This document shows, piece after piece, positions 23,229 to 31,526 of a stretch of 64,000 nucleotides of DNA. Position 1 is the stretch's first letter; the number at the start of each line of letters is the position of its first letter. The notes under the pieces were generated by a model that was not told the origin of the DNA, searched no databases, and was given only the letters and a program-made list of their open reading frames with translations. The translations under genes and the position numbers were made by a program. Source of the DNA: RDXT01 sp033762375 (GTDB taxonomy: Bacteria; Bacteroidota; Bacteroidia; J057); the NCBI GenBank assembly GCA_033762375.1, contig JANRLQ010000007.1, forward strand, positions 39,663-103,662, written 5' to 3'.

Positions 23229-25745
23229 TTAATTTTTAACAATCTTAAGGGTAGTTTGTGCACCTGTTAGGGCTGATGATACATCCAGCAAATATATACC
23301 GTCAGCCAGCTCATTAAGGTTAAGCTCAACAGTATGAGCTGCGCCGAATTTTCGACTCAGGATCATTTCCCCCATCAGATTTCGTACTGTCACCTGCACA
23401 CCAGGATAGATATCACCTAACTCGATTATTACCCTGCCCTCAGTAGGATTGGGATAGCTCCTTACCAAAGTACCAAACCCCCTGTTTTCGATACTGGCAA
23501 CACGATTATCCTGAAGCCGGGCAATTCTGTTTCGCCCAATACCGTTGTATGATGTAAACACCCCTGCTACAACGATCTTCTGATCCTGCTGTAAAATCAC
23601 AGAATAAACCGTATTATCAAATCCTGCTCCAGGATCAAAAGAAGCATCCAGTGATCCATCTGTATTTAGGCGAACAATATTTTTCCGGGGCACTCCATTA
23701 AAAGACGTAAAAGCTCCCGCTATCACCATTTTTCCATCCTGTTGGAACGCGATTGAATTTATCTGGAGAATTAGTTGTGCACCAAACTCCGCCCCTGGAT
23801 TAAAAGAAGTATCAAGCGAGCCATCAGAGTTAAGACGAGCTATAAGCGTCCGAGGAATTCCATTAAAGGCACTAAAAGTACCTAATACCAGAATTTTTCC
23901 ATCAGGCTGGAGTATAGCAGAGCGTATATATCCATCAATTCCTGGTCCGGGATCAAAAGAATTATCAAGAGATCCATCAGAATTAAGACGGAGGATGCCA
24001 TCACGAAACTCTCCATTAAATAGGGTAAACTCTCCCCCTACTATCACTTTTCCATCTGGCTGAACAGCAACTGAATAAACATAAAGACTAGTACTTTCAT
24101 CTGAATTAAAAGTAGTATCCAGCGAACCGTCTATATTAAGACGAGCGATTTTATTTTGTCCAACTCCGCCAAAATTTGTAAAGCTTCCTCCCACTATCAA
24201 CTTCCCGTCTGGCTGCAAAGCGAGTGAGGAAGCAAATCCATCTGTTATGCCTAAAGGGTTGAAGGTAGTATCTAAAGAGCCGTCAACATTAAGACGTGCG
24301 ACGCTCTTTCTTGGAACCCCATTAAACTCCGTAAAGTCTCCTTGTATCACTATTTTTTCATCCGGCTGAAGAACCATTGATATAATTGAGCCATTACTTC
24401 CAATACCAGCATTAAAAGTGGTATCAAGTGAGCCATCAGTGTTAAGTCGAGTGATTTGAAAACGAGATGCTCCATTGAAGGAAGTAAACAATCCTCCTGC
24501 AATTATTTTCCCATCTGACTGGATAGCCATAGCATAAACAGCCTTATTAAATCCGGTACCAGGATTAAATGTAGTATCAGGCGAACCATCATTATTTAAC
24601 CGGGTAATTCTGCTATGTGTTCTCCAGCTAAATTTACCAAAATTTCCACCTACAACTATTCTCCCGTCTGGCTGAAGAATAATAGAAAAAGATTCTTCGT
24701 CAAATCCTGTCGAGGTGTTAAAGGATAAGTCAACAGAACCATCTGAATGTAAGCGGGCGATTCTTCGGGAGGATGACCCATCAACATGTATAAAGTACCC
24801 GCCTACTACTATCTTCCCGTTTGGTTGTAGAGCCATTGTGATTATGTCTCCATCAAATCCTGCTCCTGCATTAAACGAAGCATCAAGCGATCCATCAGCA
24901 TTTAGGCGGACGATTTTGTTATGAGCCACTCCATTAAAAGAAGTGAAATTTCCACCCAATATTACTTTCCCATCGGGCTGTAAGGCGACTACATTGATCA
25001 CAATACTCGTAAAGCCTACTCCGGCATTAAAAGATGTATCAATGGATCCGTCAGCATGCAAACGAATAATTTTATTGTATACGCCACCGGCAGTTACAAG
25101 ATCCCCCCCTATAAGAATTTTTCCGTCTGGCTGGAGTACAACTGAATTGACAGTGATATAGGAAGGTAGTCCGGCACTAAAATTAAAAGAAGTATCAAGG
25201 GAGCCATCGGGATTCAGGCGGGCTATGCTACGCCGAAGTATTCCATTAATAAAGGTAAAACCTCCTCCTGCTATAATTTTACCATCTGGCTGAAAAACGA
25301 TCGAATACACGGCTCTATCAAAACCTATTCCGGGATTAAATGAATGATCAAACGAGCCATCTGAGTTGAGTCTGGCAATGCCAGCTTGTTCTACGCCGTT
25401 AAATTTATAAAAACTCCCCCCTAACATAATTTTCCCATCTGGCTGGATAGCTACTACATTAACAACGTTGTTAGCACCTGTACCAGGATTAAACGAAGGA
25501 TCAAGTGTACCATCAGCATTAAGCCGAACAATTCTGTTTCGGAGTACTCCATTATAAGAGGTAAAATTTCCTCCTACAACCATTTTTCCATCAGGCTGTC
25601 GTGCAATAGTGTGAACGGCTTCATTAAACCCATCGCCATTTCCCAAACCCGTGTCGCTTGGATTGAAGGTAGGATCATTACTACCCGGCTGGGAAAAAGC
25701 CATAGTAAACAAAAGGCATGCCCAAGAAATTAGCAAAAATCGCAT
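23229..25745 (-). CDS. Delta-60 repeat secreted protein with T9SS sorting domain
   Basis: An 838-residue secreted protein. After a signal peptide (about 1-18, cleaved near FSQPGSN) come 14 repeats of about 53 residues, each of the form QPDGKIIVGGxFTxFNG...IARLNxDGSLDTSFNPG, the delta-60 repeat thought to form beta-propeller-like blades. The last about 80 residues are a type A T9SS C-terminal sorting domain (YPNPTEGRVIIELG, VRNLMGEMILS, DGIYLLDV, LKIVKN). It is therefore probably exported by T9SS and attached to the cell surface or released; adhesion or carbohydrate binding is possible but unproven. The gene is visibly more AT-rich than its neighbours and its internal repeats are similar enough to recombine. 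Confidence 0.9.
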   Translation of the reverse strand: MRFLLISWACLLFTMAFSQPGSNDPTFNPSDTGLGNGDGFNEAVHTIARQPDGKMVVGGNFTSYNGVLRNRIVRLNADGTLDPSFNPGTGANNVVNVVAIQPDGKIMLGGSFYKFNGVEQAGIARLNSDGSFDHSFNPGIGFDRAVYSIVFQPDGKIIAGGGFTFINGILRRSIARLNPDGSLDTSFNFSAGLPSYITVNSVVLQPDGKILIGGDLVTAGGVYNKIIRLHADGSIDTSFNAGVGFTSIVINVVALQPDGKVILGGNFTSFNGVAHNKIVRLNADGSLDASFNAGAGFDGDIITMALQPNGKIVVGGYFIHVDGSSSRRIARLHSDGSVDLSFNTSTGFDEESFSIILQPDGRIVVGGNFGKFSWRTHSRITRLNNDGSPDTTFNPGTGFNKAVYAMAIQSDGKIIAGGLFTSFNGASRFQITRLNTDGSLDTTFNAGIGSNGSIISMVLQPDEKIVIQGDFTEFNGVPRKSVARLNVDGSLDTTFNPLGITDGFASSLALQPDGKLIVGGSFTNFGGVGQNKIARLNIDGSLDTTFNSDESTSLYVYSVAVQPDGKVIVGGEFTLFNGEFRDGILRLNSDGSLDNSFDPGPGIDGYIRSAILQPDGKILVLGTFSAFNGIPRTLIARLNSDGSLDTSFNPGAEFGAQLILQINSIAFQQDGKMVIAGAFTSFNGVPRKNIVRLNTDGSLDASFDPGAGFDNTVYSVILQQDQKIVVAGVFTSYNGIGRNRIARLQDNRVASIENRGFGTLVRSYPNPTEGRVIIELGDIYPGVQVTVRNLMGEMILSRKFGAAHTVELNLNELADGIYLLDVSSALTGAQTTLKIVKN
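23500..25640 (-). repeat. Fourteen tandem approx. 160-bp coding repeats
   Basis: In-frame repeats inside the delta-60 gene, each about 53 codons. On the plus strand every unit carries a close variant of TTTTCCATCTGGCTG (encoding QPDGK) and of CGAGCCATC (DGS). Unit spacing is not strictly constant. Confidence 0.85.
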
Positions 25746-26042
25746 AAATAGATATTAAATTGTTTGACTTTTTCAAATGCAGAATTATCAAAAAAAATAC
25801 CTGCTATGCAATATTATAATTGTATTACCTAATAAGCAATCGAGAGTACGCAAAATAGTCATGAACAAAACAATAACGATCATTCAAGCGACAAAGGATA
25901 TGTATTTTGCAGCAAGTTTACTCACAGAGCCAACACACAACCACGAGTTATGACAAGGTACTCAATCTGCACGCAAAATGGATGGTGTTTCTTTCAAATA
26001 CGTGATAATGGCGGAGCGGCGCTAAGCCATTATATCCCCGCA
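25746..26042. other. Intergenic region upstream of the delta-60 gene
   Basis: About 300 bp, the first 180 very AT-rich, presumably holding the promoter of the minus-strand delta-60 gene. No exact TAnnTTTG match was found at a sensible place, and no gene is seen. Confidence 0.5.
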
Positions 26043-26076
26043 GGGCAAACAACAGGCAACGCCCTGTCATTTGCCC
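26043..26076. terminator. Strong two-part hairpin beyond the small gene at 26091
   Basis: GGGCAAA (26043-26049) pairs with TTTGCCC (26070-26076) and, inside it, ACAGG (26052-26056) pairs with CCTGT (26063-26067) across a symmetrical CA/CA internal loop. It lies 14 bp past the stop of the minus-strand gene. No T-run follows, so termination is only inferred. Confidence 0.45.
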
Positions 26077-26090
26077 AGCGGGTGTGTAGC

Positions 26091-26276
26091 TCAGGCGGCC
26101 TGGCCAGGCTCAATCTCCTGGCCGATCCGAAATACGGCCCGCCGCGCCTCCGGAAACAAACAGCCGGTATAATCCATGTACATACGGATTGCGGCGGCTT
26201 TGCCCTTATAGGTCAGCGCCGCGATGACATCCTGGGTCTGCTCAGGCGTCAGGTAAGGTTTGGGCTGGGTGACCAT
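26091..26276 (-). CDS. Small protein resembling the ribosomal L7/L12 C-terminal fold
   Basis: A 61-residue protein from ATG 26276 (a further 13 residues are possible from 26315). The core GKAAAIRMYMDYTGCLFPEA with following RRAV has the pattern G-K-x-x-A-I-[KR]-x-x-x-x-x-T-G-x-x-[LF]-x-E-A-[KR]-x-x-V of the L7/L12 C-terminal domain, which also occurs in small stand-alone proteins. It is preceded, 48 bp upstream on the same strand, by another small helical protein gene; the two probably form an operon. Function unknown; protein binding is the likeliest role. Confidence 0.6.
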   Translation of the reverse strand: MVTQPKPYLTPEQTQDVIAALTYKGKAAAIRMYMDYTGCLFPEARRAVFRIGQEIEPGQAA

Positions 26277-26324
26277 ACGCTTGCAGGTGAAGAGGGTTAC
26301 ATAACGGCGATACACATAACACCA

Positions 26325-26714
26325 TCAGGTGGACCAGGCATCCGAAAACCGCTGGATCAGGAGGGTGATAACCCGCCGGGTGAGTTCGGACCGGTTCTGG
26401 AAAAAAAACTCAAGTTCGTCGCCTGTCAGCATGCCGAGTACCAGGCCCAGGAGCCGGGCCCGCAGGCCGGGATGACCTTTGAGCTCAGCGGAGATAATCC
26501 GGAGACGTTCTTCGGCCCCTTTGCCCCGCATCTTGATCCTGACCTCTTCCAGGTGTGCCTCAAAGATCCGCACGAGGGTCACGTGCTGAAACTTCAGGAT
26601 CGGACGCAGCACCTGGTGCTGAAAGGCCTCCACCTCACTGGTAGGTACAGCCGGGAGTGTGATCTCAGGCCGGAGTTGCCGGAGGAGTTGGTCGCGGGTT
26701 TCCATCGTAGTCAT
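26325..26714 (-). CDS. Small helical protein, conserved-type in Bacteroidota (sometimes labelled glyoxalase without evidence)
   Basis: A 129-residue protein from ATG 26714 (a second ATG is at 26705; the frame is open to 26867 but the extra residues look unrelated). It appears all-helical: EVEAFQHQVLRPILKFQHVT, then LVRIFEAHL, KMRGKGAEERLRIISAEL, and GDELEFFFQNRSELTRRV. I recall a Bacteroidota family with the pattern FQ..TLRPILK.QN..L and NR.EL.RR that is often mislabelled glyoxalase; no glyoxalase metal ligands are visible. It is the first gene of a likely two-gene operon with the L7/L12-like protein. The 270 bp upstream contain no other gene. Confidence 0.65.
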   Translation of the reverse strand: MTTMETRDQLLRQLRPEITLPAVPTSEVEAFQHQVLRPILKFQHVTLVRIFEAHLEEVRIKMRGKGAEERLRIISAELKGHPGLRARLLGLVLGMLTGDELEFFFQNRSELTRRVITLLIQRFSDAWST

Positions 26715-26929
26715 ACAAACTGGGATTGACTGGGACCGGAACCGCCCCCGGATGGGAGCGGGCCGGACCGCAAGGTTCAGGATTGTGCTGAGCGTCTTCG
26801 CCCTATACAAATGCCGGATACACCGGCGACAGGCTTCAAAATGGGCCGGGAGCAACGCCCCCGGCACTCACACCCCTCAAAAGAACCGGTCAACCGAAGC
26901 TGACATACTCATGCTGCTGCACAGGCATT

Positions 26930-26960
26930 AAAAAAGCCCGAACAGCTAAACCGTCCGGGC
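26930..26960 (-). terminator. Terminator for the small gene at 26988-27185
   Basis: GCCCG (26936-26940) pairs with CGGGC (26956-26960), with two more pairs inside. On the minus strand the stem is followed by six T residues (AAAAAA on the plus strand at 26930-26935). Confidence 0.6.
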
Positions 26961-26987
26961 GTACACAGGGTGATCTGAGAAATGCAC

Positions 26988-27185
26988 TCACGATCGCTGT
27001 CTGTATCCGGTACGCCCGTATAAGTAATTTTCGCCTGTACTTTCATCTTCCATCCAGGTCTTCTGCAGCGGTATGTCTACAAACTTTCCGCATATATTCC
27101 CAATACCGCGCTGATCGCCGCGTGTATCCGCTGTACGGATCGTCGGGAGGCCAGCATAGGTGATATGAGAAAATAAGCAGTTCAT
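26988..27185 (-). CDS. Possible 65-residue protein of unknown function
   Basis: ATG at 27185, stop at 26988. The product has no signal peptide, membrane helix or motif I know; its C-terminal part is polar (KTWMEDESTGENYLYGRTGY). The main support is the oriented terminator 28 bp past the stop, which shows that some minus-strand transcript ends here; it could also be a small RNA. The stretches on both sides (26715-26929 and 27186-27419) hold nothing else that I can support. Confidence 0.4.
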   Translation of the reverse strand: MNCLFSHITYAGLPTIRTADTRGDQRGIGNICGKFVDIPLQKTWMEDESTGENYLYGRTGYRQRS

Positions 27186-27419
27186 GACAGCAGTTAAAAA
27201 GGGTTATCGGATGAAAAGTGAAGGTGAAAACATGACTTTTGCGTGTTTACTGTATTAAAACGTAAAAACCCTGGTGGCAGGTTACAAGTTTTTGAAAAAA
27301 GGTTGTACTTTTTTTCAGAAAAAAAGCATCTGAAACGGGGTCTCCCCCACAAGCCGGGCAGAAGGAGTTGTCATTGGCGGGAGATCGGTGCAACTTTGGG
27401 GCGAAAATTATTCAGCACT

Positions 27420-28382
27420 ATGCAATTCAGGGTAGGACAACGGATACGGCTGCTGCACGATACGGGCGAGGGAGTGGTAGTCCGGCTCCTGGACCGGGAC
27501 CATGTCGAGGTGGACCTCGGGCAGGAGTTTACGGTGGACGTACATGTGGATGAGATCATCCCGGTCAGCAATGCGGAGGGACGTTTTTTTCAGACCAAAG
27601 AAGATGAGGAAAAAGCCCATGAAAAACGGGCCGAATCGCTCAAAAAACTTGGTGTATCCATTCTGGATGTGAGCCTGGCCATCGTCCACAGCGAAGACCA
27701 GCACTACGAGGGGTATCTGGTCAATCCTGAGCCGGCAGACATTGTATTTACCTGCTACCTCAAGGCGCGGGGCAAATATACCGGGATCGGTGCCGGCAAA
27801 CTCCCCAGCGGAGAAGCGCGCAAGCTGTTTGGGCTGGATCAGGCAGAGTTTGCAGAGGCCAAGGGGTTTTATTTTCAGGTATTGCCATTTGTGACAGGCA
27901 AAAGTTATCCGCATACGCCGCTGCAGCGGGAGATCCCCTTCACCCGCAATAGCCTGGCGAGTCCTGCGATCTATGTACAGGCCCTGCGGCGCGAGGGATG
28001 GATATTTTCGCTCCGGACCGACCCACAGGTGGCTGACATTAAAGCTATTGAAGAAACGGAGTTTGTGCGGATACGGCAGGAAGAGACCCCGGTCCGGCGG
28101 CCTGACCCAGAGCTGGACCTGCATATCGAGGCTCTGGTGCGAAATCCGGCTACCCTCAAGCCCGGCGAGATCCTGGACTTCCAGCTGCGCCGCCTGGAGC
28201 AGGCGCTCTCAGATGCAGTCATTTTTAACTATGCCGGCCTGACGGTCATCCACGGGATCGGCGAGGGTAAACTCAAGGCTGCCGTTCACGAGCTCCTGAA
28301 AAAAACGCGCCATGTCAAGCAGTTTCATGCTGCGGACCCGACCCGCTACGGTGCCGGGGCTACACGGGTGCTCTTCAGGTGA
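27420..28382 (+). CDS. DUF2027 / Smr-domain DNA-binding protein (MutS2-like C-terminal domain)
   Basis: A 320-residue protein from ATG 27420 (MQFRVGQRIRLLHDTGEGVV); the frame is open 59 codons further upstream, but family members start here. The N-terminal part is a KOW/Tudor-like strand set, then DUF2027 (about 70-220), then an Smr domain (about 240-320) beginning LDLHIEALV. Smr landmarks are the first-strand His in LDLHIE, the HGIGEGKLKAAVHELL segment and the end RYGAGATRVLFR, where YGGGAT is usual. Smr domains are nicking or RNA-cleaving nuclease or binding domains. This combination is typical of Bacteroidota and its biological role is not settled. It stands alone on the plus strand. Confidence 0.88.
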   Translation: MQFRVGQRIRLLHDTGEGVVVRLLDRDHVEVDLGQEFTVDVHVDEIIPVSNAEGRFFQTKEDEEKAHEKRAESLKKLGVSILDVSLAIVHSEDQHYEGYLVNPEPADIVFTCYLKARGKYTGIGAGKLPSGEARKLFGLDQAEFAEAKGFYFQVLPFVTGKSYPHTPLQREIPFTRNSLASPAIYVQALRREGWIFSLRTDPQVADIKAIEETEFVRIRQEETPVRRPDPELDLHIEALVRNPATLKPGEILDFQLRRLEQALSDAVIFNYAGLTVIHGIGEGKLKAAVHELLKKTRHVKQFHAADPTRYGAGATRVLFR

Positions 28383-28474
28383 CCGGCCCTACGAAATATC
28401 ACTGGTGTCGCTGATACCCGTCATCCGGATACCGGTGGCGGCAGGCTAACATTGGGATACTAACCGATCCCGAT

Positions 28475-28927
28475 ATGAAAAACATACTTGTAGCCCTCGA
28501 TCTTTCTAATGCGACCCCTCATGTTCTGAAGCAGGCCCAGGAGATGGGCAAGCTCACAGGAGCTAAACTCTGGCTCCTCCACGCAGCGGCACCTGAGCCT
28601 GACTTTGTGGGGTATGATATCGGTCCGCAGTACGTACGGGACGCCCGCGCTGAGACCCTGCGGCAAGAACACCGCCAACTGGAGGCTTATGCTGCCAACA
28701 TGACACAGGAAGGTATCGAAGCTACCCCGCTCCTCGTAGCGGGCTATACGGGCGAGACCATCCTGGCCGAAGCCGACAAACACGATGCTGACCTGATCAT
28801 CATCGGCTCTCTGGGCCATACGGTGTTGTACGAGGTTTTTATTGGCAGTGCCTGCATCGAAATCGTACGCCACAGCAAACGTCCGGTGATGACGGTACCG
28901 GTACCGAGCGGAAAAGGCGCGGCCTGA
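28475..28927 (+). CDS. Universal stress protein (UspA family)
   Basis: A 150-residue single Usp domain. The start MKNILVALDLSNATPHVL is standard, and the nucleotide-binding signature G-2x-G-9x-G-S/T is visible as IIGSLGHTVLYEVFIGSACI, so it is probably the ATP-binding type. It begins with ATG at 28475, about 92 bp after the Smr-protein stop on the same strand. No operon partner follows directly; the next gene begins 84 bp later. Confidence 0.93.
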   Translation: MKNILVALDLSNATPHVLKQAQEMGKLTGAKLWLLHAAAPEPDFVGYDIGPQYVRDARAETLRQEHRQLEAYAANMTQEGIEATPLLVAGYTGETILAEADKHDADLIIIGSLGHTVLYEVFIGSACIEIVRHSKRPVMTVPVPSGKGAA

Positions 28928-29011
28928 TCAGCCCCTTAAAAAAGACGACGTCTCAGGCGGGAAGGCGGGCAGGTAGTTGTATGGGTAGGCATACCCCCTG
29001 ACTCATTGCCT

Positions 29012-29644
29012 ATGCACCGGTGTTTCTTGTTTGTATTGCTGCTCGCGAGCCCATGGACAGTTGTGCATGCACAACCTGATACCGTCGGGAAGATCATCGT
29101 GGATCGTCCGGAGGGGACTACGGGCTCAGCAGCCCATGAGACCCGCGACCTGTGGCGCAAGCGCTACCGCTACCGCCTGAGTCTTGCACATCCGGATAAT
29201 CAACGTTTCAGCCCCGGCCATATCCCGGCATTGGTCGGCCTGCTGACCGATGGCATCCGGCAGGGACAGTTGCGCGCTGTTGATGAGCACCAGCGGCCCT
29301 GCACCTGGTTAGACCTGATGCTGCGGATGGCCCGCCTGCAGGGCCTCCCGCTTGACACGCTGGCTTACCTCGGACCCGATCAACTGGACTGGACTGCGCT
29401 GGCGCATCAGATAGAGTTGGTGGCGGATGAGGGCATTGATCAGAATGGGTTCCGTTTTTTCCGGATACAGCAGATCCGGCTACTCTGGCAGGCGTCTCCC
29501 GGCGCTCCCCCTATTGTGCTGGCGGTGATCCGCTGGGAGGAGGCCCGGTCCTGGCTGGAACCATACGCGCCCGTGCCGGGATTTTCTTACCCCTACTGGC
29601 TGGAAACCCGTCAGTTTCAGGCGACCCTCCTGCCTGCTACGTGA
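29012..29644 (+). CDS. Secreted protein with remote resemblance to GldN/PorN
   Basis: A 210-residue protein with a signal peptide (MHRCFLFVLLLASPWTVVHA, cleaved before QPD). The mature part has phrases that echo the T9SS/gliding protein GldN/PorN: LWRKRYRYRLSLAHPDNQ early, then LVGLLTDGIRQGQLRAVDEH, QIELVADEGIDQNGF and IRWEEARSWLEPY, in the same order as the corresponding GldN segments. It is shorter than true GldN (about 300 residues) and no gldKLM genes are next to it, so it would be a stand-alone paralogue. The three genes after it encode T9SS cargo. An in-frame TTG at 29006 is ignored. The family call is tentative; the gene is secure. Confidence 0.5.
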   Translation: MHRCFLFVLLLASPWTVVHAQPDTVGKIIVDRPEGTTGSAAHETRDLWRKRYRYRLSLAHPDNQRFSPGHIPALVGLLTDGIRQGQLRAVDEHQRPCTWLDLMLRMARLQGLPLDTLAYLGPDQLDWTALAHQIELVADEGIDQNGFRFFRIQQIRLLWQASPGAPPIVLAVIRWEEARSWLEPYAPVPGFSYPYWLETRQFQATLLPAT

Positions 29645-29671
29645 GCTCCTGTACAAACGGTGGTATTGTCA

Positions 29672-29703
29672 GCCTCTCCGGATGTTATACCCTCCGGAGA
29701 GGC
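29672..29703 (+). terminator. Perfect 11-bp hairpin after the GldN-like gene
   Basis: GCCTCTCCGGA (29672-29682) and TCCGGAGAGGC (29693-29703) with a 10-base loop, 28 bp past the stop at 29644 and 50 bp before the next ATG. No T-run follows, so it could be a terminator or a leader structure of the next gene. Confidence 0.55.
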
Positions 29704-29752
29704 ATACATCTTGTATAATGGCAGGGAACCAACTGTACTGTATCTTTTTCCC

Positions 29753-31231
29753 ATGTCAGCTTCTGTATTGACCCCTGCCTTTCGTTTCCTGCTCTATTTA
29801 CTGCTATGCACGCCTATTGTTGTAGGCGCACAATCATTTACCGCTATTACTGGCACAGCCAGCCCGCTTTATGGCCTGGACGTAGGCGACAGATCGGCAC
29901 CAGCGGCCCTGGATATAGACCATGATGGTGATCTGGACCTGATTGCAGGACGCGCTGATGGAAAATTTGTATTCTATCGCAACAATGGCAGTGCTACTAC
30001 CCCTTTGTTTGCCCTGGTCACGGGTGCTGCCAGTCCTGTGAACGGCCTGGATGTGGGCAATAGTGCTGTACCGGCGTTCCAGGACATCAATGCAGATGCC
30101 GACCTGGACCTGTTTGGAGGCGGACAAGATGGATTTGTCAAATATTATCGCAATGAAGGAACGGCCTCCGCGGCTACTTTTGTCCTGAGAGTCCTCGCCA
30201 ATCCACTTAACGGAATAGACTTTGGTGCCGGGGCCGCCCCGGGATTTACGGACCTGGATGCTGATGGCGACCTTGACTGCGTGGTGGGTGAGTCAGACGG
30301 CACCCTCAATGCTTTTCAGCATACAGGTACGGCCGCTGCCCCGGTATTTACAGCCTTGACCGGTGCTGCCAATCCCTTTAATGGGATTGATGTGGGATTT
30401 TATTCGACCCCGTTTTTTTCTGATCTTGACGGAGATGGGGACCCAGACGCGGTCATCGGCAACCGTACGGGTACCCTGCGGTACTACGAAAACACCGGCA
30501 CTCCCTCCGCAGCTGTTTTTACCCTTCGGAATGGGGGGCTAAATCCGTTTAATGGCATTGACATTGGCAATTTTTCAGTCCCTTGTTTTGCCGATCTGGA
30601 CCATGATGGTGACGAAGACCTGATTATTGGCCAGGCCGATGGGGCTTTTAGTTATTATCAAAATACCCTGATCAATTTTCCCGTTGAGTTTTTGGGATTT
30701 GAGGCAGTGCAGGTGCGGCAGGTCGTGCAGTTGACGTGGCAGACCGCCAGTGAACTCAACAATGAAGGCTTCACGGTCATGCGCTCCATGGACGGACGCA
30801 TCTGGGAGCGGCTGGGATTTGTGCCGGGACACGGCACCACTACGGAAGTACAATCCTATGACTATCAGGACAACCGGCTGGTGCCTGGGCAGGTATATTA
30901 TCGCCTGGAGCAGCGTGACCTGGATGGGACTACTTCCTTCTCTGGCACGATAGCGTTGTACGTGGAGCCTGTAGCAGCTGCGGTAAGCATATATCCCAAT
31001 CCTGCTCCTGACAAACAGCTGGTTATACAGATATTCAGCAGTACCGATGACCGGGCCACGATATCCATTTTTGACATGGCCGGCCGCACTGTTTATCAAC
31101 AGTATATAACCCTCCAGGGAGGGACAGCTTTTGTCCTGCCGGCGGACCTGCGTGCCCTGCCACCCGGCCTGTACCGGGTGATGGTCCTGATGGACGACCA
31201 ACCCCATATGGTGCAGATACAGCTGCCCTGA
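29753..31231 (+). CDS. VCBS/FG-GAP-repeat secreted protein with T9SS sorting domain (paralogue 1)
   Basis: A 492-residue secreted protein from ATG 29753, whose signal peptide is a hydrophobic stretch ending VVGAQS. Then come five repeats of about 60 residues, each with a calcium-type loop such as DIDHDGDLDLIAG or DLDGDGDPDAVIG and a NPFNGIDVG linker. A linker domain (about 315-400, EFLGFEAVQVRQVVQLTW) and a T9SS C-terminal sorting domain (YPNPAPDKQLVIQ, FDMAGRTVYQQ, PPGLYRVMVL) complete it. It is the first of three tandem paralogues of nearly equal length. Cell-surface adhesion or polysaccharide binding is a guess. The weak ACGGT/ACCGT hairpin at 31333-31347 may be its terminator. Confidence 0.9.
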   Translation: MSASVLTPAFRFLLYLLLCTPIVVGAQSFTAITGTASPLYGLDVGDRSAPAALDIDHDGDLDLIAGRADGKFVFYRNNGSATTPLFALVTGAASPVNGLDVGNSAVPAFQDINADADLDLFGGGQDGFVKYYRNEGTASAATFVLRVLANPLNGIDFGAGAAPGFTDLDADGDLDCVVGESDGTLNAFQHTGTAAAPVFTALTGAANPFNGIDVGFYSTPFFSDLDGDGDPDAVIGNRTGTLRYYENTGTPSAAVFTLRNGGLNPFNGIDIGNFSVPCFADLDHDGDEDLIIGQADGAFSYYQNTLINFPVEFLGFEAVQVRQVVQLTWQTASELNNEGFTVMRSMDGRIWERLGFVPGHGTTTEVQSYDYQDNRLVPGQVYYRLEQRDLDGTTSFSGTIALYVEPVAAAVSIYPNPAPDKQLVIQIFSSTDDRATISIFDMAGRTVYQQYITLQGGTAFVLPADLRALPPGLYRVMVLMDDQPHMVQIQLP

Positions 31232-31449
31232 TCTCCAGCCTACTGATCTCAGACAATCTGTTCTCCCGCCTCACGCAGGCAATACATCCGCACATACTGT
31301 CCGAGAGATTCGACATATAACGGATCACCCGGACGGTGCGTTACCGTTTACCCCTGTTTTTTGACTGATCAGCCCTGATGCACAGCAAAACGTGGCAAAA
31401 TTTGCCTATTTACAAAATCACTTTGATGTGGTTTTCAATTATTACAATG

Positions 31450-31480
31450 TTTGTTTTATACAAAAATTATATTATTTTTG
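31450..31480 (+). promoter_or_regulatory. Promoter of VCBS paralogue 2
   Basis: TTTG (31450-31453), a 19-base spacer and TATTTTTG (31473-31480) match the full Bacteroidota consensus TTTG-N19..21-TAnnTTTG. The ATG follows at 31527. Confidence 0.75.
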
Positions 31481-31526
31481 TATTGAAATAAACATTGCCT
31501 TCATTTTCACCAACACCTTACACAAG

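Noticed and set aside
25950..26729. A 259-codon plus-strand open frame covering the two small minus-strand genes
   Set aside because: It runs antisense over both small genes, and its composition looks like a shadow of GC-rich coding sequence; the minus-strand frames match known-type helical and L7/L12-like patterns.
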